The notes below the pieces were generated by a model. The model was given only the letters and a program-made list of their open reading frames with translations, was not told where the DNA came from and searched no databases. DNA of 64,000 nt from contig NZ_CP096205.1 in NCBI RefSeq assembly GCF_023195775.1, positions 2,730,001 through 2,794,000 on the forward strand, read 5' to 3'. How positions within the stretch are numbered: position 1 is the stretch's first letter; every line of letters begins with the position of its first letter. The stretch comes from Flavobacterium azooxidireducens. Lineage in GTDB: Bacteria; Bacteroidota; Bacteroidia; Flavobacteriales; Flavobacteriaceae. Both the position numbers and the translations under genes were made by a program. Below are positions 19,033 to 27,932 of the stretch, piece by piece.

Positions 19033-20190
19033 ATGGATGAATTTCATAACATATCATATTTCGACTACAATTCCACCACCCCCATTGACCCAAGGGTGCT
19101 TGATGCAATGTTACCTTTTTTACAAGACAACTTTGCCAATCCAAGCAGCACACACCATTTTGGTCAAAGCATCAATGAAAAAGTAAAACAAGCCCGAGAG
19201 CAAATAGCTGATTTTATCAATGCGGAGCCTAGTGAATTGATATTTACAAGTGGAGCAACGGAAGCGATTAATATTGCCATAAAAGGCGTTGCAGAGAGCT
19301 ATTCGAGTAAAGGGAAACATATTATCACGGTTTCAACCGAACACAAAGCGGTTTTAGACACCTGCAAAGATTTAGAAAGAAAAGGTTTTGAAATTACTTA
19401 TTTGACAGTTCAAAACAATGGATTGATTGATTTAGATGAACTTCAAAAAGCCATCCGACCCGATACTCTTTTAGTTTCAGTGATGTATGCCAACAACGAA
19501 ACTGGAGTAATTCAACCGATCAAAGAAATTGCCAAACTGTCTCACGAAGAAGGAGCTTTGTTTATGACTGATGCCACGCAAGCAGTTGGCAAAATTGAAA
19601 TTGATGCGGATGATTTGGGTGTTGATTTACTATGTTTTAGTGGACATAAAATGTATGCCCAAAAAGGAATTGGTGCATTGTACGTAAGACAAAGAGGAAA
19701 CAAAGTAAGACTCACACCCCAAATTCATGGAGGCGGTCACGAACAAGGTTTAAGAAGCGGCACACTCAATGTTCCTGGAATTATTGCCTTGGCAAAAGCT
19801 TGTGAAATAGCTAGTCAAGAAATGATGCAAAATCAAAATACTATTTCTGAATTGAGAGATAGTTTGGAAGTGCAACTGTTCAAGCTACCTAATACATCAT
19901 TAAATGGTGATGTAAAGAACAGAATATACAACACCTCTAATATTTGTTTTAAAGGCCAAGATGCCAATGTTATGATTGGGAGAATGAAGAATATTGCCTT
20001 ATCTAACGGTTCTGCTTGTTCTTCGGCAGTTGTCGAGCCCTCACACGTTTTAAAGGCTATGGGATTAGGTGAAGATGACGCTTTTGCTTCGATACGATTT
20101 TCATTAGGCAAGTTCAATACAAAAGAGGACATCGAAACTGTAATTCAAAAAATTAAAGAAATCACACAAACAAATAATAACTATGCTTAA
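19033..20190 (+). CDS. Cysteine desulfurase (SspA/DndA/IscS-like)
   Basis: The 385-aa PLP enzyme of the NifS/IscS family carries the PLP lysine in SGHKMYAQKG (K206) and the active-site cysteine in NGSACSSAVVEPS (C329). It opens with the typical YFDYNSTTPIDPRV stretch. The reaction is cysteine to alanine with a persulfide on the active Cys. Located inside the operon, it probably donates sulfur to the PP-loop enzyme for phosphorothioation rather than serving general Fe-S assembly. The stop overlaps the next start by 8 nt. Family assignment is secure; the pathway is inferred from neighbours. Confidence 0.92.
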   Translation: MDEFHNISYFDYNSTTPIDPRVLDAMLPFLQDNFANPSSTHHFGQSINEKVKQAREQIADFINAEPSELIFTSGATEAINIAIKGVAESYSSKGKHIITVSTEHKAVLDTCKDLERKGFEITYLTVQNNGLIDLDELQKAIRPDTLLVSVMYANNETGVIQPIKEIAKLSHEEGALFMTDATQAVGKIEIDADDLGVDLLCFSGHKMYAQKGIGALYVRQRGNKVRLTPQIHGGGHEQGLRSGTLNVPGIIALAKACEIASQEMMQNQNTISELRDSLEVQLFKLPNTSLNGDVKNRIYNTSNICFKGQDANVMIGRMKNIALSNGSACSSAVVEPSHVLKAMGLGEDDAFASIRFSLGKFNTKEDIETVIQKIKEITQTNNNYA

Positions 20191-22384
20191 AGATTGTGAT
20201 TGGTCGTTAGATAGAGATTACAAAACGGGTTCAGAAGATGAACCCTTGCAATTTTATTTAGATGGATTGGCCAATAGCAATGAGTTTAGTTTGTTATTGG
20301 GATATTTTAGCTCTTCTGCTATCAATTTACTTTCTGTAGGCTTTGCCACTTTTATCAGTAAAGGAGGTATGATGAAAATGGTAATCAATCATTTGCTTTC
20401 ATCAAAAGATAAAGAAGCAGTTAGAAAAGCGAATGAAGAGTCAATCAATAAGGTTTTTGATTTAACAGACGTTGTTTCACTTGGAAGAGTTCTAGATGAA
20501 TACGACACTCACTTTTTTGAATGTTTAGCCTATTTGATTTCTGAAAAACGAATTGAAATAAAAGTAATTAAGCCAAAAAATGGTAAAGGTGTAGCTCATT
20601 ATAAATCCGGTGTTTTCACTGATGGATATGATTCAGTAGGCTATAAAGCTTCTTGTAATTTTACTCTTTATGGTTTATCTGAAAACTTAGAGGAATTAGA
20701 AGCGTTTTTGAGTTGGGAAAATGGTAGGTCGAATAAACTTATCAAAAAGCAATTAAAATTAATTGACGACTATTTTACCGAAAAAGACGAAGATGTAGAG
20801 TACATCCCAGTAAGTGAGATTGAAGTTGTTTTAAAGGATAGGTTTGGGAAGAAAGACATCAATGAATTACTTGTTCAGGAGGAACAACTTCTAAAAAAGA
20901 AACAGAGCTTAATTTCAAATCCCAAGCTTAAAAAAACAATCACAAAACTTTTTAAAGACATTGAAATTATTAGAAGAACGCCGAGATTTCCCTATTCAGA
21001 AGGACCAAGAGAATATCAGATTAATGCCTACAATAATTGGGTTGCGAATAACTATAAAGGAATGTTTGCAATGGCAACAGGTACGGGCAAAACGATTACT
21101 TCTCTCAACTGCTTGTTGAACGAATACAAGAAAACTGGAATTTACAGAGCTATTATTACGGTTCCAACTACAGCTTTGGTAGAACAATGGAAAAAAGAAT
21201 GTGCAAAATTCAATTTCAAAAACATCATTACGGTCAGTTCAAAAGAGAATTGGGATAACAATCTTGCTTTTTTCAATACTGCTTCAAAACTGATTGATAC
21301 TTCGTACATCGTCATTGTTACTTATGCTTCTTTACCAAGATCAAAGTTTCAAAGCTATTTTACTCAACTACCAGGGGACACGATTCTAATTGCAGATGAA
21401 ACGCACAATTTAGGTTCGCAAGGTCTTTTAAGATTGCTACCAAACATCCATCTTGAAAAACGTATTGGATTATCTGCCACTCCACATAGAAAATTTGACG
21501 AAACAGGTAATCAAGCCATTCAAGAATTTTTCAATGATCAGCCACCTTACATTGTGTCTTATTCAATGGAAGAAGCTTTGAATATTGGCTGGTTATGTAA
21601 ATACACTTATCAACCTCACGTTGTTAAATTGTCAGACCAAGAGATGGAAAAGTACAAGGAACTTTCTCTTCAACTGTTACGTATGGGCTTATTTGATAAA
21701 GAAACTGGTACTTTCAGAAGCACTCCTGAAATTGAGAAGAAACTTCTTGAAAGAAAGAGAATCATTCACAAAGCAGCCAATAAATTAGAAGCTTTCAAAG
21801 CTATTTTAAGAAGTGAATTTGATAAACGTAAGAATCTAAAATATACTTTGGTATATGTTCCTGAAGGTATAGAAACAAGTTTTGACGATTTGGATTATAG
21901 TGTTGAAACAGAGGATGAAAATAGGTTGATTAACGAATATACAAAAGCGATTAGCCAAACAGATGATTCTGTGATGGTTAAACAGTTTACTGCAAATTCC
22001 ACCAATCGTGAGGAAATTCTAATAAACTTTGAACAAAGTAATATTCACGTATTGACTTCAATGAAATGTCTCGATGAAGGTGTTGATGTACCACGATCCG
22101 AATTAGCAATATTTTGTGCGAGTACTGGTAATCCAAGACAATTTATCCAAAGAAGAGGCAGAGTTTTGCGATTGCACAAAGATAAAATTCACGCAACCAT
22201 TCACGATTTAGTAGTTGTGCCAGAAGTTTCAGATGAGAGCACTTTTGAAATGGAAAAAGGGCTAGTAAAAAAAGAACTTGAACGAGTGGTTGACTTTGCT
22301 AACCTAGCAATGAATAAAACCGACACGTACGAAATACTTAAAAGCATTTTGGACTACTATAATCTAAACCTTAACGATTTTTAA
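20183..22384 (+). CDS. PLD-like/superfamily 2 helicase, phosphorothioation restriction type
   Basis: This 733-aa protein has an N-terminal phospholipase-D-like part (His139 and Lys141 in HYKSGVFTDG, a variant HxK motif) and an SF2 helicase core: Walker A ATGTGKT (K303), DETH as the DEAH box, SATPH (motif III) and QFIQRRGRVLR (motif VI). Such PLD-helicase fusions are known from restriction modules linked to dnd genes (TIGR04095-like, from memory). It probably translocates along and damages DNA that lacks the modification. It begins within the desulfurase gene and is followed by three smaller operon genes. Nuclease activity of the N-terminus is a guess, as only one HxK motif is visible. Confidence 0.8.
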   Translation: MLKDCDWSLDRDYKTGSEDEPLQFYLDGLANSNEFSLLLGYFSSSAINLLSVGFATFISKGGMMKMVINHLLSSKDKEAVRKANEESINKVFDLTDVVSLGRVLDEYDTHFFECLAYLISEKRIEIKVIKPKNGKGVAHYKSGVFTDGYDSVGYKASCNFTLYGLSENLEELEAFLSWENGRSNKLIKKQLKLIDDYFTEKDEDVEYIPVSEIEVVLKDRFGKKDINELLVQEEQLLKKKQSLISNPKLKKTITKLFKDIEIIRRTPRFPYSEGPREYQINAYNNWVANNYKGMFAMATGTGKTITSLNCLLNEYKKTGIYRAIITVPTTALVEQWKKECAKFNFKNIITVSSKENWDNNLAFFNTASKLIDTSYIVIVTYASLPRSKFQSYFTQLPGDTILIADETHNLGSQGLLRLLPNIHLEKRIGLSATPHRKFDETGNQAIQEFFNDQPPYIVSYSMEEALNIGWLCKYTYQPHVVKLSDQEMEKYKELSLQLLRMGLFDKETGTFRSTPEIEKKLLERKRIIHKAANKLEAFKAILRSEFDKRKNLKYTLVYVPEGIETSFDDLDYSVETEDENRLINEYTKAISQTDDSVMVKQFTANSTNREEILINFEQSNIHVLTSMKCLDEGVDVPRSELAIFCASTGNPRQFIQRRGRVLRLHKDKIHATIHDLVVVPEVSDESTFEMEKGLVKKELERVVDFANLAMNKTDTYEILKSILDYYNLNLNDF

Positions 22385-22394
22385 TATTATTCTT

Positions 22395-22625
22395 ATGGCA
22401 AGAAAAGATGATATACTCAAAAGTTTTTTAACACACGAGCTACTTGAAAACAAGTATGAATTTAATAAAGAAGAATTGCCTTCTACAATTAGAGAAGCAC
22501 TTAATTCTGATAAACCTATTATTAAAGCAATTGCTTTGATAGTAGAAGGTTTGGACGGTACTTCACCAGTTACGGATTCGGTATTGCGAAACCAAGTTAC
22601 CCAATTTTTAAATGAGGCTTTATGA
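22395..22625 (+). CDS. Small modification-system-associated protein
   Basis: The 76-aa protein MARKDDILKSFLTHELL... is predicted helical and acidic, with no catalytic motif. It starts 10 nt after the helicase and its stop overlaps the SMC-like gene by 4 nt (ATGA), so it is co-translated with both. Short proteins are found at this position in related operons and are annotated only as DNA modification system-associated small protein, as far as I recall. It may be a subunit or adaptor; function is unknown. Confidence 0.65.
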   Translation: MARKDDILKSFLTHELLENKYEFNKEELPSTIREALNSDKPIIKAIALIVEGLDGTSPVTDSVLRNQVTQFLNEAL

Positions 22626-24772
22626 TAATCAGAAAAATACAAATTGACAATTATCTCTGTTATTACGATACCAATACTTTTGAATTATCGGAAGGTTTAA
22701 ACATTATCCTTGGAGAAAATGGAGAAGGAAAAACAAAATTCTTTGAATCAGTAGATTGGCTTTTCAATGGAGAGAATCGAGAATTAGATATGCTAGTGTC
22801 TGCCAAAAAACTGAATGAAACGGAAATTGGTGATAGTTTTCGTGTAAGGGTTTCAATGACCGTAGAACAATATGGTGAGAAAAGTATCATCACAAAATCT
22901 TTCCTAGCAAAAAAAGAAAAAGCAAATGAATGTTCGACTTCAAGTTTTATGATTGAAGGCATTTCTGAAAATAGCTCGGGTGAAAGATCGCAAGTTGATG
23001 GACAAGCTCTTTTGGACAGAATATTCCCATTTCAAATTCGAAAATATTCAATGTTCAAGGGTGAAGCGGAACTTAATATTTTTGAAAGTGATAGTGCATT
23101 AGCAAACCTTATAAATCTTTTTTCGGAGGCGAAGCATTACGATAAATATTCTGAAAAGGGAGCTTTTTTGCGTGAGAAAGCAGAAAAAGCAGTAGAAGAT
23201 TCTTCAAAGCTTGACAAAAAGAATGAAGCACTTTATAAAAAGCTTGAAGGGGATATTATTTATTTGGAGAGAGAGAAAGCAAAGTATCTTGTTCATTTGA
23301 ATTCCACGGAAGAAGAAATCAGAAAAATTGAAGGCAATTTACAATTAGCAGAAAGTCACGTTAGCAATGCAGATGCTTTAGAAACGCTGAACAGACGAAT
23401 TAAGGACATTGAAGAAAAAATTTCCTACTTAACAGGAAGGATTGATGAAAACTACACTACATCTCTATTTGATGAAAATTGGATTCTAGTCAATTTCGAA
23501 TCATTTCATAAAGAGTTTGCAGAAAAAGTATCCGCACATAGCAAAACCAGAAGAGAGCTTCAATCTGAGTTCGATAAGCAGAAAGGAATCAAAGTAGGAG
23601 AAAAAAAGGCCAAAGCAGAATTATTAAACAATGCTATTCCACTCCCAAATAACATTCCTTCAAAAGCTATTATGGAAGAAATGTTGGATGCTGAAATTTG
23701 TAAAGTGTGTAATCGGGAAGCTAAAAAAGGGTCAGAGGCATACGAGTTTATGATGAAAAGGCTTAAAACTTATTTAGAAAGTCAAGTTACAGAAGATAAT
23801 GAACCTGATAAAGACGAACCTCTTTTCAAATACGATTATACAAATAGGCTTGATAATTTGAGTATTAGTCACGAAGACAATCTTAAAAATCTTAGATTAA
23901 TAAGAACAATAATCAAAGAACTATTTGAATTTAATGATGACCGCAAAAAAGACATTGAAGAGCTAAATGAACAATTAGAAAAAGAAAAAACAGAAAGAGA
24001 AAAAATATTAGGCAATTCAAGTATTGGTGCTGAGAAATTAAGTGATGTACTAAAAAATTACAATGCTTGGCAAAGAGACCTTAAAAATCGGAATCAAGAC
24101 CAAGTGGACTATACATCAAAATTGAAAAGTCTTGAATCTGAATTAAAAGCAAAGAAGGAAGAAAAAGATAAAATTGATACAAGTTCAGCTAACTCTTTTT
24201 TGATTAAAACAAGAAACATCTTGCGTGACATTGAAACTATTTTTATTGATACCAAGGAGAATAAGTTTGAAGAATTTATTGAGAAGCTTCAAACAAAATC
24301 AAATAGATTTCTCGAAATTATAAATATCGACTCATTTACTGGAGAAATTTCAATATATAAAAAAAATAGATTAGGAAAAACAACTGTTGAAGTACAATTA
24401 ATGCAAAATGGCAGACCTTTATATAAGCCAAACGAGTCCCTTGAAACATCAATGTATATTTCAATTCTTTTCGCAATTTCAGAGTTAGCGTATGAAACCA
24501 AAAATGAGTATTATCCTTTAATTTTTGACGCTCCAACTTCATCCTTTGGGGATTACAAGACTGCTCAATTTTTGAATTTGATTTATGAGACAAAAAATCA
24601 AAAAATTCTTGTTACAAAGAACTTTCTTGATCGAGATAAGGCAACTAAAAAACTGTTTATCAAAAAAGATTTTGAATCTGTCAAGAGGGATAAAGCATTT
24701 TGGGTTAAGCTAGAAGAACCTTTTAATAAAAACGATTTAACTACCATTAACACGCAAGTAATAAATCTATAG
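22622..24772 (+). CDS. SMC/Rad50/DndD-like ATPase
   Basis: This 716-aa protein has the layout of DndD/SbcC: Walker A GENGEGKT (residues 31-38), long coiled-coil arms (about 170-280 and 430-520), a single zinc-hook-like CKVC pair at 360/363, an ABC-signature-like region (TSMYISILFAISELA) and Walker B PLIFDAPTSSF near the C-terminus. Such ATPases bind DNA or DNA ends and switch conformation with ATP. In dnd systems DndD is part of the modification complex; here the gene sits with the helicase in a likely restriction half. Membership in SspFGH is plausible but not shown. Confidence 0.8.
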   Translation: MIIRKIQIDNYLCYYDTNTFELSEGLNIILGENGEGKTKFFESVDWLFNGENRELDMLVSAKKLNETEIGDSFRVRVSMTVEQYGEKSIITKSFLAKKEKANECSTSSFMIEGISENSSGERSQVDGQALLDRIFPFQIRKYSMFKGEAELNIFESDSALANLINLFSEAKHYDKYSEKGAFLREKAEKAVEDSSKLDKKNEALYKKLEGDIIYLEREKAKYLVHLNSTEEEIRKIEGNLQLAESHVSNADALETLNRRIKDIEEKISYLTGRIDENYTTSLFDENWILVNFESFHKEFAEKVSAHSKTRRELQSEFDKQKGIKVGEKKAKAELLNNAIPLPNNIPSKAIMEEMLDAEICKVCNREAKKGSEAYEFMMKRLKTYLESQVTEDNEPDKDEPLFKYDYTNRLDNLSISHEDNLKNLRLIRTIIKELFEFNDDRKKDIEELNEQLEKEKTEREKILGNSSIGAEKLSDVLKNYNAWQRDLKNRNQDQVDYTSKLKSLESELKAKKEEKDKIDTSSANSFLIKTRNILRDIETIFIDTKENKFEEFIEKLQTKSNRFLEIINIDSFTGEISIYKKNRLGKTTVEVQLMQNGRPLYKPNESLETSMYISILFAISELAYETKNEYYPLIFDAPTSSFGDYKTAQFLNLIYETKNQKILVTKNFLDRDKATKKLFIKKDFESVKRDKAFWVKLEEPFNKNDLTTINTQVINL

Positions 24773-24773
24773 T

Positions 24774-25295
24774 ATGAAGAATTTATTTGAAAAATGGAAA
24801 ACGAGAATTCCAAAATATAGTGAGGTTCATAAAGACATCTTTACCTCTTTATCTCAAAAGTTCGGTGCTGAAGGTGAGAAGAAAATCAATCTTGGTAAAC
24901 ATTTCAGTACTAACTATGAATTATACACCTATGCTTTTTTCTTAGGGCTTTATAATAATGAATTTAGTCCAATTCCTGACGGAGAAAAGAAAACGGATTT
25001 CAGTCATCATATTCAGCACTGGGGAAGCAAGACAACAGTATCAACACGTAAGGACTTTACCAACTTACAAGAAAATATGTTTATTGCACTTTTAGCAAAA
25101 ACAGACATTGACCTAGTAGCACTTGAAAAAGGAGAATTGGACGAAGATGATGCTGTAAAAGCTCTTGTTAAGACAATGGAATCGTACACCAATGGAGGAC
25201 TAATTTTGATAAAAGAAAAATTGGAAGAAAACCCTAACTACTTTCTACAACCGACTTCCTTTTTGAATATGATTTTAGAAAAAGAAAAAGTATAA
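24774..25295 (+). CDS. 173-aa operon protein, unknown family
   Basis: The protein (MKNLFEKWKTRIPKYSEVHKD...) has no signal peptide or nucleotide motif. A segment GEGEKKINLGKHFSTNYELY-like (residues about 31-52) and GLYNNEFSPIPDGEKK precede an acidic helical C-terminus (ALVKTMESYTNGGLILIKEKL). It is separated from the SMC-like gene by 1 nt, so it is part of the same unit. The size and order recall DndE or an SspH-like partner, but I do not see the DndE sequence pattern. Best described as an accessory subunit of the modification/restriction module. Confidence 0.6.
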   Translation: MKNLFEKWKTRIPKYSEVHKDIFTSLSQKFGAEGEKKINLGKHFSTNYELYTYAFFLGLYNNEFSPIPDGEKKTDFSHHIQHWGSKTTVSTRKDFTNLQENMFIALLAKTDIDLVALEKGELDEDDAVKALVKTMESYTNGGLILIKEKLEENPNYFLQPTSFLNMILEKEKV

Positions 25296-25305
25296 AAATT
25301 AAAAT

Positions 25306-25482
25306 ATGCCTGAAAATTCATTAAAATATTTAACTAGCAAAGAAGTAAAGAAAGAACTCAAAGTTCAAGATTGTTACTTAGCTCATATTAGAAATTCAGG
25401 TAATTTACAATTTACTAAAAAGGGTAATTCCTATTTGTATTTAAAGGAATCTATTGAGGAGTTTAAAAATAAAAATAAATAA
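25306..25482 (+). CDS. Excisionase-like small HTH protein
   Basis: This 58-aa frame encodes MPENSLKYLTSKEVKKELKV and continues with a second helix, a hairpin wing (LQFTKKGNSYLYL) and a terminal helix (ESIEEFKN). That is the pattern of a MerR/AlpA/Xis-type winged HTH of the excisionase family. It is the last gene of the defence operon, 10 nt after the previous stop. It could control the operon or the mobility of the island; no integrase is adjacent. The assignment rests on pattern only. Confidence 0.6.
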   Translation: MPENSLKYLTSKEVKKELKVQDCYLAHIRNSGNLQFTKKGNSYLYLKESIEEFKNKNK

Positions 25483-25598
25483 GTTATAAAACTAAAATCT
25501 AAAGAAACTGCAATTTTATGTTTTTTTACTATTTTAGGTCATTATGACAAATTTCTAATATCTTTCAAAATATTGTGCAACTCAATTACATTTCCTCA

Positions 25599-26657
25599 TC
25601 AACGGAATATAATTTTTAGTCTATCTTTATCTTCAATGGTTTCTAGTGCAATCCATCCCTCTAGTCCTTTTACTTGGATGATGAAATGTTGAAAATCTAA
25701 TGGAGAACCAGCTCGGTTGCTAAATTTCACCCAACGCTTTCCAAATGAGATTTCGATATTGTCAAGTATTGTTTCCGGAAGATGTCCACCTTTACCTTGC
25801 TTCATATAAAGTTTTATTGGGTCTATCGTATCCACGATTCCAAATAAAAATAGCAATGGGAAATTCTCCAAAGATATCTCCCCAAAGTTAGGTCTGATAA
25901 GATAATGAAGTCCAGCACCCTCATAATCACTTGTGTTACTTTTATCAGGATCTTTGGTCCAAATATTGTGACAGGCTACTGCTGCTGCTGCCAAAGCATA
26001 CTTCTTTTCTAAAGAATGATGCCAATTCAATTCTGTATCTCTATGCAACGACTTGTATCTTCTGATTTTAACTAATCGATCATAAAGATATATACCACCA
26101 AGGATGCCATGGTCAATTTTTCCTTGTGCGTTTCGATAAGAATAATAACGTTCAATTTGACCAAATAGATTTGCATTGATTCCCTTTGGCATAGATACTA
26201 AAAGAGAATGTTTAATATCATAATGATGAAGTAAGCCATCTATGGTTCCTAAATCAGGATGGTTAGCTAAATCTTCTTCCATTTTCATCCCAAAATCATG
26301 AAACAATACAGACAGGAACCACAGAAAAGGAAAAATTGGATATCCAATTTTAGATCGCTTCTCATTAAATAATTTGGTTTTTAATATGGTATTTTCTCTT
26401 ATTAGCAATCCTAATAAAAAAACAGAATTAGTATGGTACGCTCTTTCATCATCCAAAACGTCATAAGTATTAAACTGTTGGAGCACTTCTTTTTTACCAG
26501 CAAGCCTAAAATAATCTTTAATAAATTGTTGATGATCCACAGCCGAATTAGGATTTTTAATAAATGGGTTTTGTGCAATATTTCCAGCATCAAAACCATC
26601 GTAATAATCCCATATTTTCGAATCTAAATTCTTATAAAGGTGCAAAAGGGTTTCCAT
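25599..26657 (-). CDS. HD-domain phosphohydrolase-like protein
   Basis: The 352-aa protein carries a spaced HD signature: His75 (YHTNSVFLLG), His120-Asp121 (LFHDFGMK), His183 (DHGILGG), His230 (VACHNIW) and Asp276 (GIVDTID). These fit a metal-dependent HD phosphohydrolase. No partner domain or membrane segment is seen. It lies in minus-strand orientation convergent with the defence operon and directly follows a 91-aa gene, whose stop overlaps its start. Nucleotide or cyclic-nucleotide hydrolysis is possible; the substrate is unknown. Confidence 0.65.
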   Translation of the reverse strand: METLLHLYKNLDSKIWDYYDGFDAGNIAQNPFIKNPNSAVDHQQFIKDYFRLAGKKEVLQQFNTYDVLDDERAYHTNSVFLLGLLIRENTILKTKLFNEKRSKIGYPIFPFLWFLSVLFHDFGMKMEEDLANHPDLGTIDGLLHHYDIKHSLLVSMPKGINANLFGQIERYYSYRNAQGKIDHGILGGIYLYDRLVKIRRYKSLHRDTELNWHHSLEKKYALAAAAVACHNIWTKDPDKSNTSDYEGAGLHYLIRPNFGEISLENFPLLFLFGIVDTIDPIKLYMKQGKGGHLPETILDNIEISFGKRWVKFSNRAGSPLDFQHFIIQVKGLEGWIALETIEDKDRLKIIFR

Positions 26658-26932
26658 TATTGAATATTTGAGACACGAATGGTGCCATTCTTAATACCTC
26701 TATTTATTTCTTGTAAAAGCAAAAAATCTCGTGTTTTAATGCTTGGCAATGAAGGGTCTAGTTTAAGAATGTCTTCAATAGCAATTTTTGGGTTAGTTCT
26801 TTCTATTAAAGCGGCGATGTAATCAAAATTTTGCTTGTAGACATCTCGAACTTTAGTAAAATGGGTTGACGAATTAAATTCTACAAGAGTGGTCTTTAAA
26901 TTATTTTCAAGTTGTTTTTCAAAATCATTCAT
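26657..26932 (-). CDS. Small partner of the HD protein
   Basis: This 91-aa mostly helical protein (MNDFEKQLENNLKTTLVEFN...) shares one base with the start of the HD-domain gene, so the two form a translationally coupled pair. No family is recognised. Size and order resemble an antitoxin-toxin or regulator-effector pair, but that is inference from layout. Confidence 0.5.
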   Translation of the reverse strand: MNDFEKQLENNLKTTLVEFNSSTHFTKVRDVYKQNFDYIAALIERTNPKIAIEDILKLDPSLPSIKTRDFLLLQEINRGIKNGTIRVSNIQ

Positions 26933-27001
26933 ATAGATTATGCATTTAGTATGTAAAAGTACAATAGTTATTTTATTTTTTTAAAAAGTTGATTTTTATA
27001 A

Positions 27002-27468
27002 TTCAAAATTAATCCAATATTCTCAAATGTAGCAACTTATTCAGATGCTGAAGCAGACCCTTGGGTATAAGAAAAGTATTTAGATATTGAAAGTGCTAAA
27101 GTGTTTCATATTCATGGCAGCATCGAGGCGAGACATACGAACACCTCTACCTACCTTCGGAAACTTCTATGGAGAACTACTGTAGTGATGAGGAAAACTA
27201 TAAACTTGGGTATGATCATTTTCCAACCTTTCGGTTCATGTCGGGGGCTAATGTCATTATTCTGTATGGTATATCTCTTGATACGTTGGATGCGGAATTA
27301 AACCTCTTGCTAAACGGAACATTCTCGACAAGTAAAACGATTAGAGAAGTCATCATCGTTAATCCGAGCTATCAGGTAGTTCGGAAAAGGGTTAAACTAT
27401 TGTTATTCGCCAGAACTGGTATTACGGTTCGTTGTTTTGACCCTAAAAATTTAGAAATAGAATTGTAG
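27002..27468 (+). pseudogene. Decayed gene, SIR2-like pattern
   Basis: A continuous coding-like reading (FKINPIFSNVATYSDAEADPWV, stop TAA at 27068-27070, then EKYLDIESAKVFHIHGSIE) shifts frame around 27120-27150 into ETYEHLYLPSETSMENYCSD and then VIILYGISLDTLDAELNLLL to a stop at 27466-27468. It lacks a 5' end and contains one stop and one frameshift, so it is broken. The HxHGS and YGISL...DAEL blocks recall SIR2-like proteins, a weak match. It sits between the HD pair and the hairpins. Confidence 0.5.
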
Positions 27469-27688
27469 AATTAAGCTTTGGTAAAAAGGAAACTAATTTA
27501 CGACAAATTAATTTTAAATTTATAGAGTCAAATATCCAAACCCATTATTATGAGCCATCGTAATTCAGGGTTGAATGTTTTCTTTGAAGCGGGTGTAATT
27601 AAACCCAGATGTACTACTGTCATTAGGGAAAAGCGAAATGTATTCTTCCAGTAGTTTGTTTTTTGGGCTGGAGTGGGTTATGATGCAA

Positions 27689-27734
27689 CAGAAACACCCC
27701 ATGAAAGTCTCAAGACTTTCATGGGGTGTTTCTG
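27689..27734 (+). terminator. Perfect 21-bp hairpin followed by T-tract
   Basis: Arms 27689-27709 and 27714-27734 are perfectly complementary around a TCAA loop and are followed by TTTGTTTTTTTA. This is an exceptionally strong intrinsic terminator, downstream of a decayed gene. Confidence 0.8.
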
Positions 27735-27750
27735 TTTGTTTTTTTATCTT

Positions 27751-27831
27751 CATTACTGCTTTTAGTCAGCCTGCTAAATTTTTTCTGATTAATTCCGTAC
27801 CTGTATAGCAGGCTGACTAAAAGCAGTAATG
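27751..27831. repeat. Perfect 25-bp inverted repeat
   Basis: Arms at 27751-27775 and 27807-27831 match perfectly, with a 31-nt AT-rich centre. It lies only 16 bp after the 21-bp hairpin and about 100 bp before the stop of the minus-strand AlbA-type gene. It may be a terminator for that gene, a small mobile repeat (MITE-like) or a recombination site. Confidence 0.7.
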
Positions 27832-27932
27832 AGGATGCGAAGTTAGTCTTTTTTTTTGACAAAGTCAAGTTTGTAGATTGTTAGTCAACATTTTGACTAC
27901 ATGAAAAGCATTGTAATTTATTTTGCAAATAC

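Noticed and set aside
24774..25295. Calling the 173-aa protein DndE
   Set aside because: DndE is shorter and its sequence pattern was not seen here.
27551..27655. 34-codon plus-strand frame starting MSHRNSGLNV
   Set aside because: Short, not conserved to my knowledge, and without a promoter.
27565..27753. 62-codon minus-strand frame
   Set aside because: It spans the 21-bp hairpin and its T-tract; a hairpin-derived artefact.
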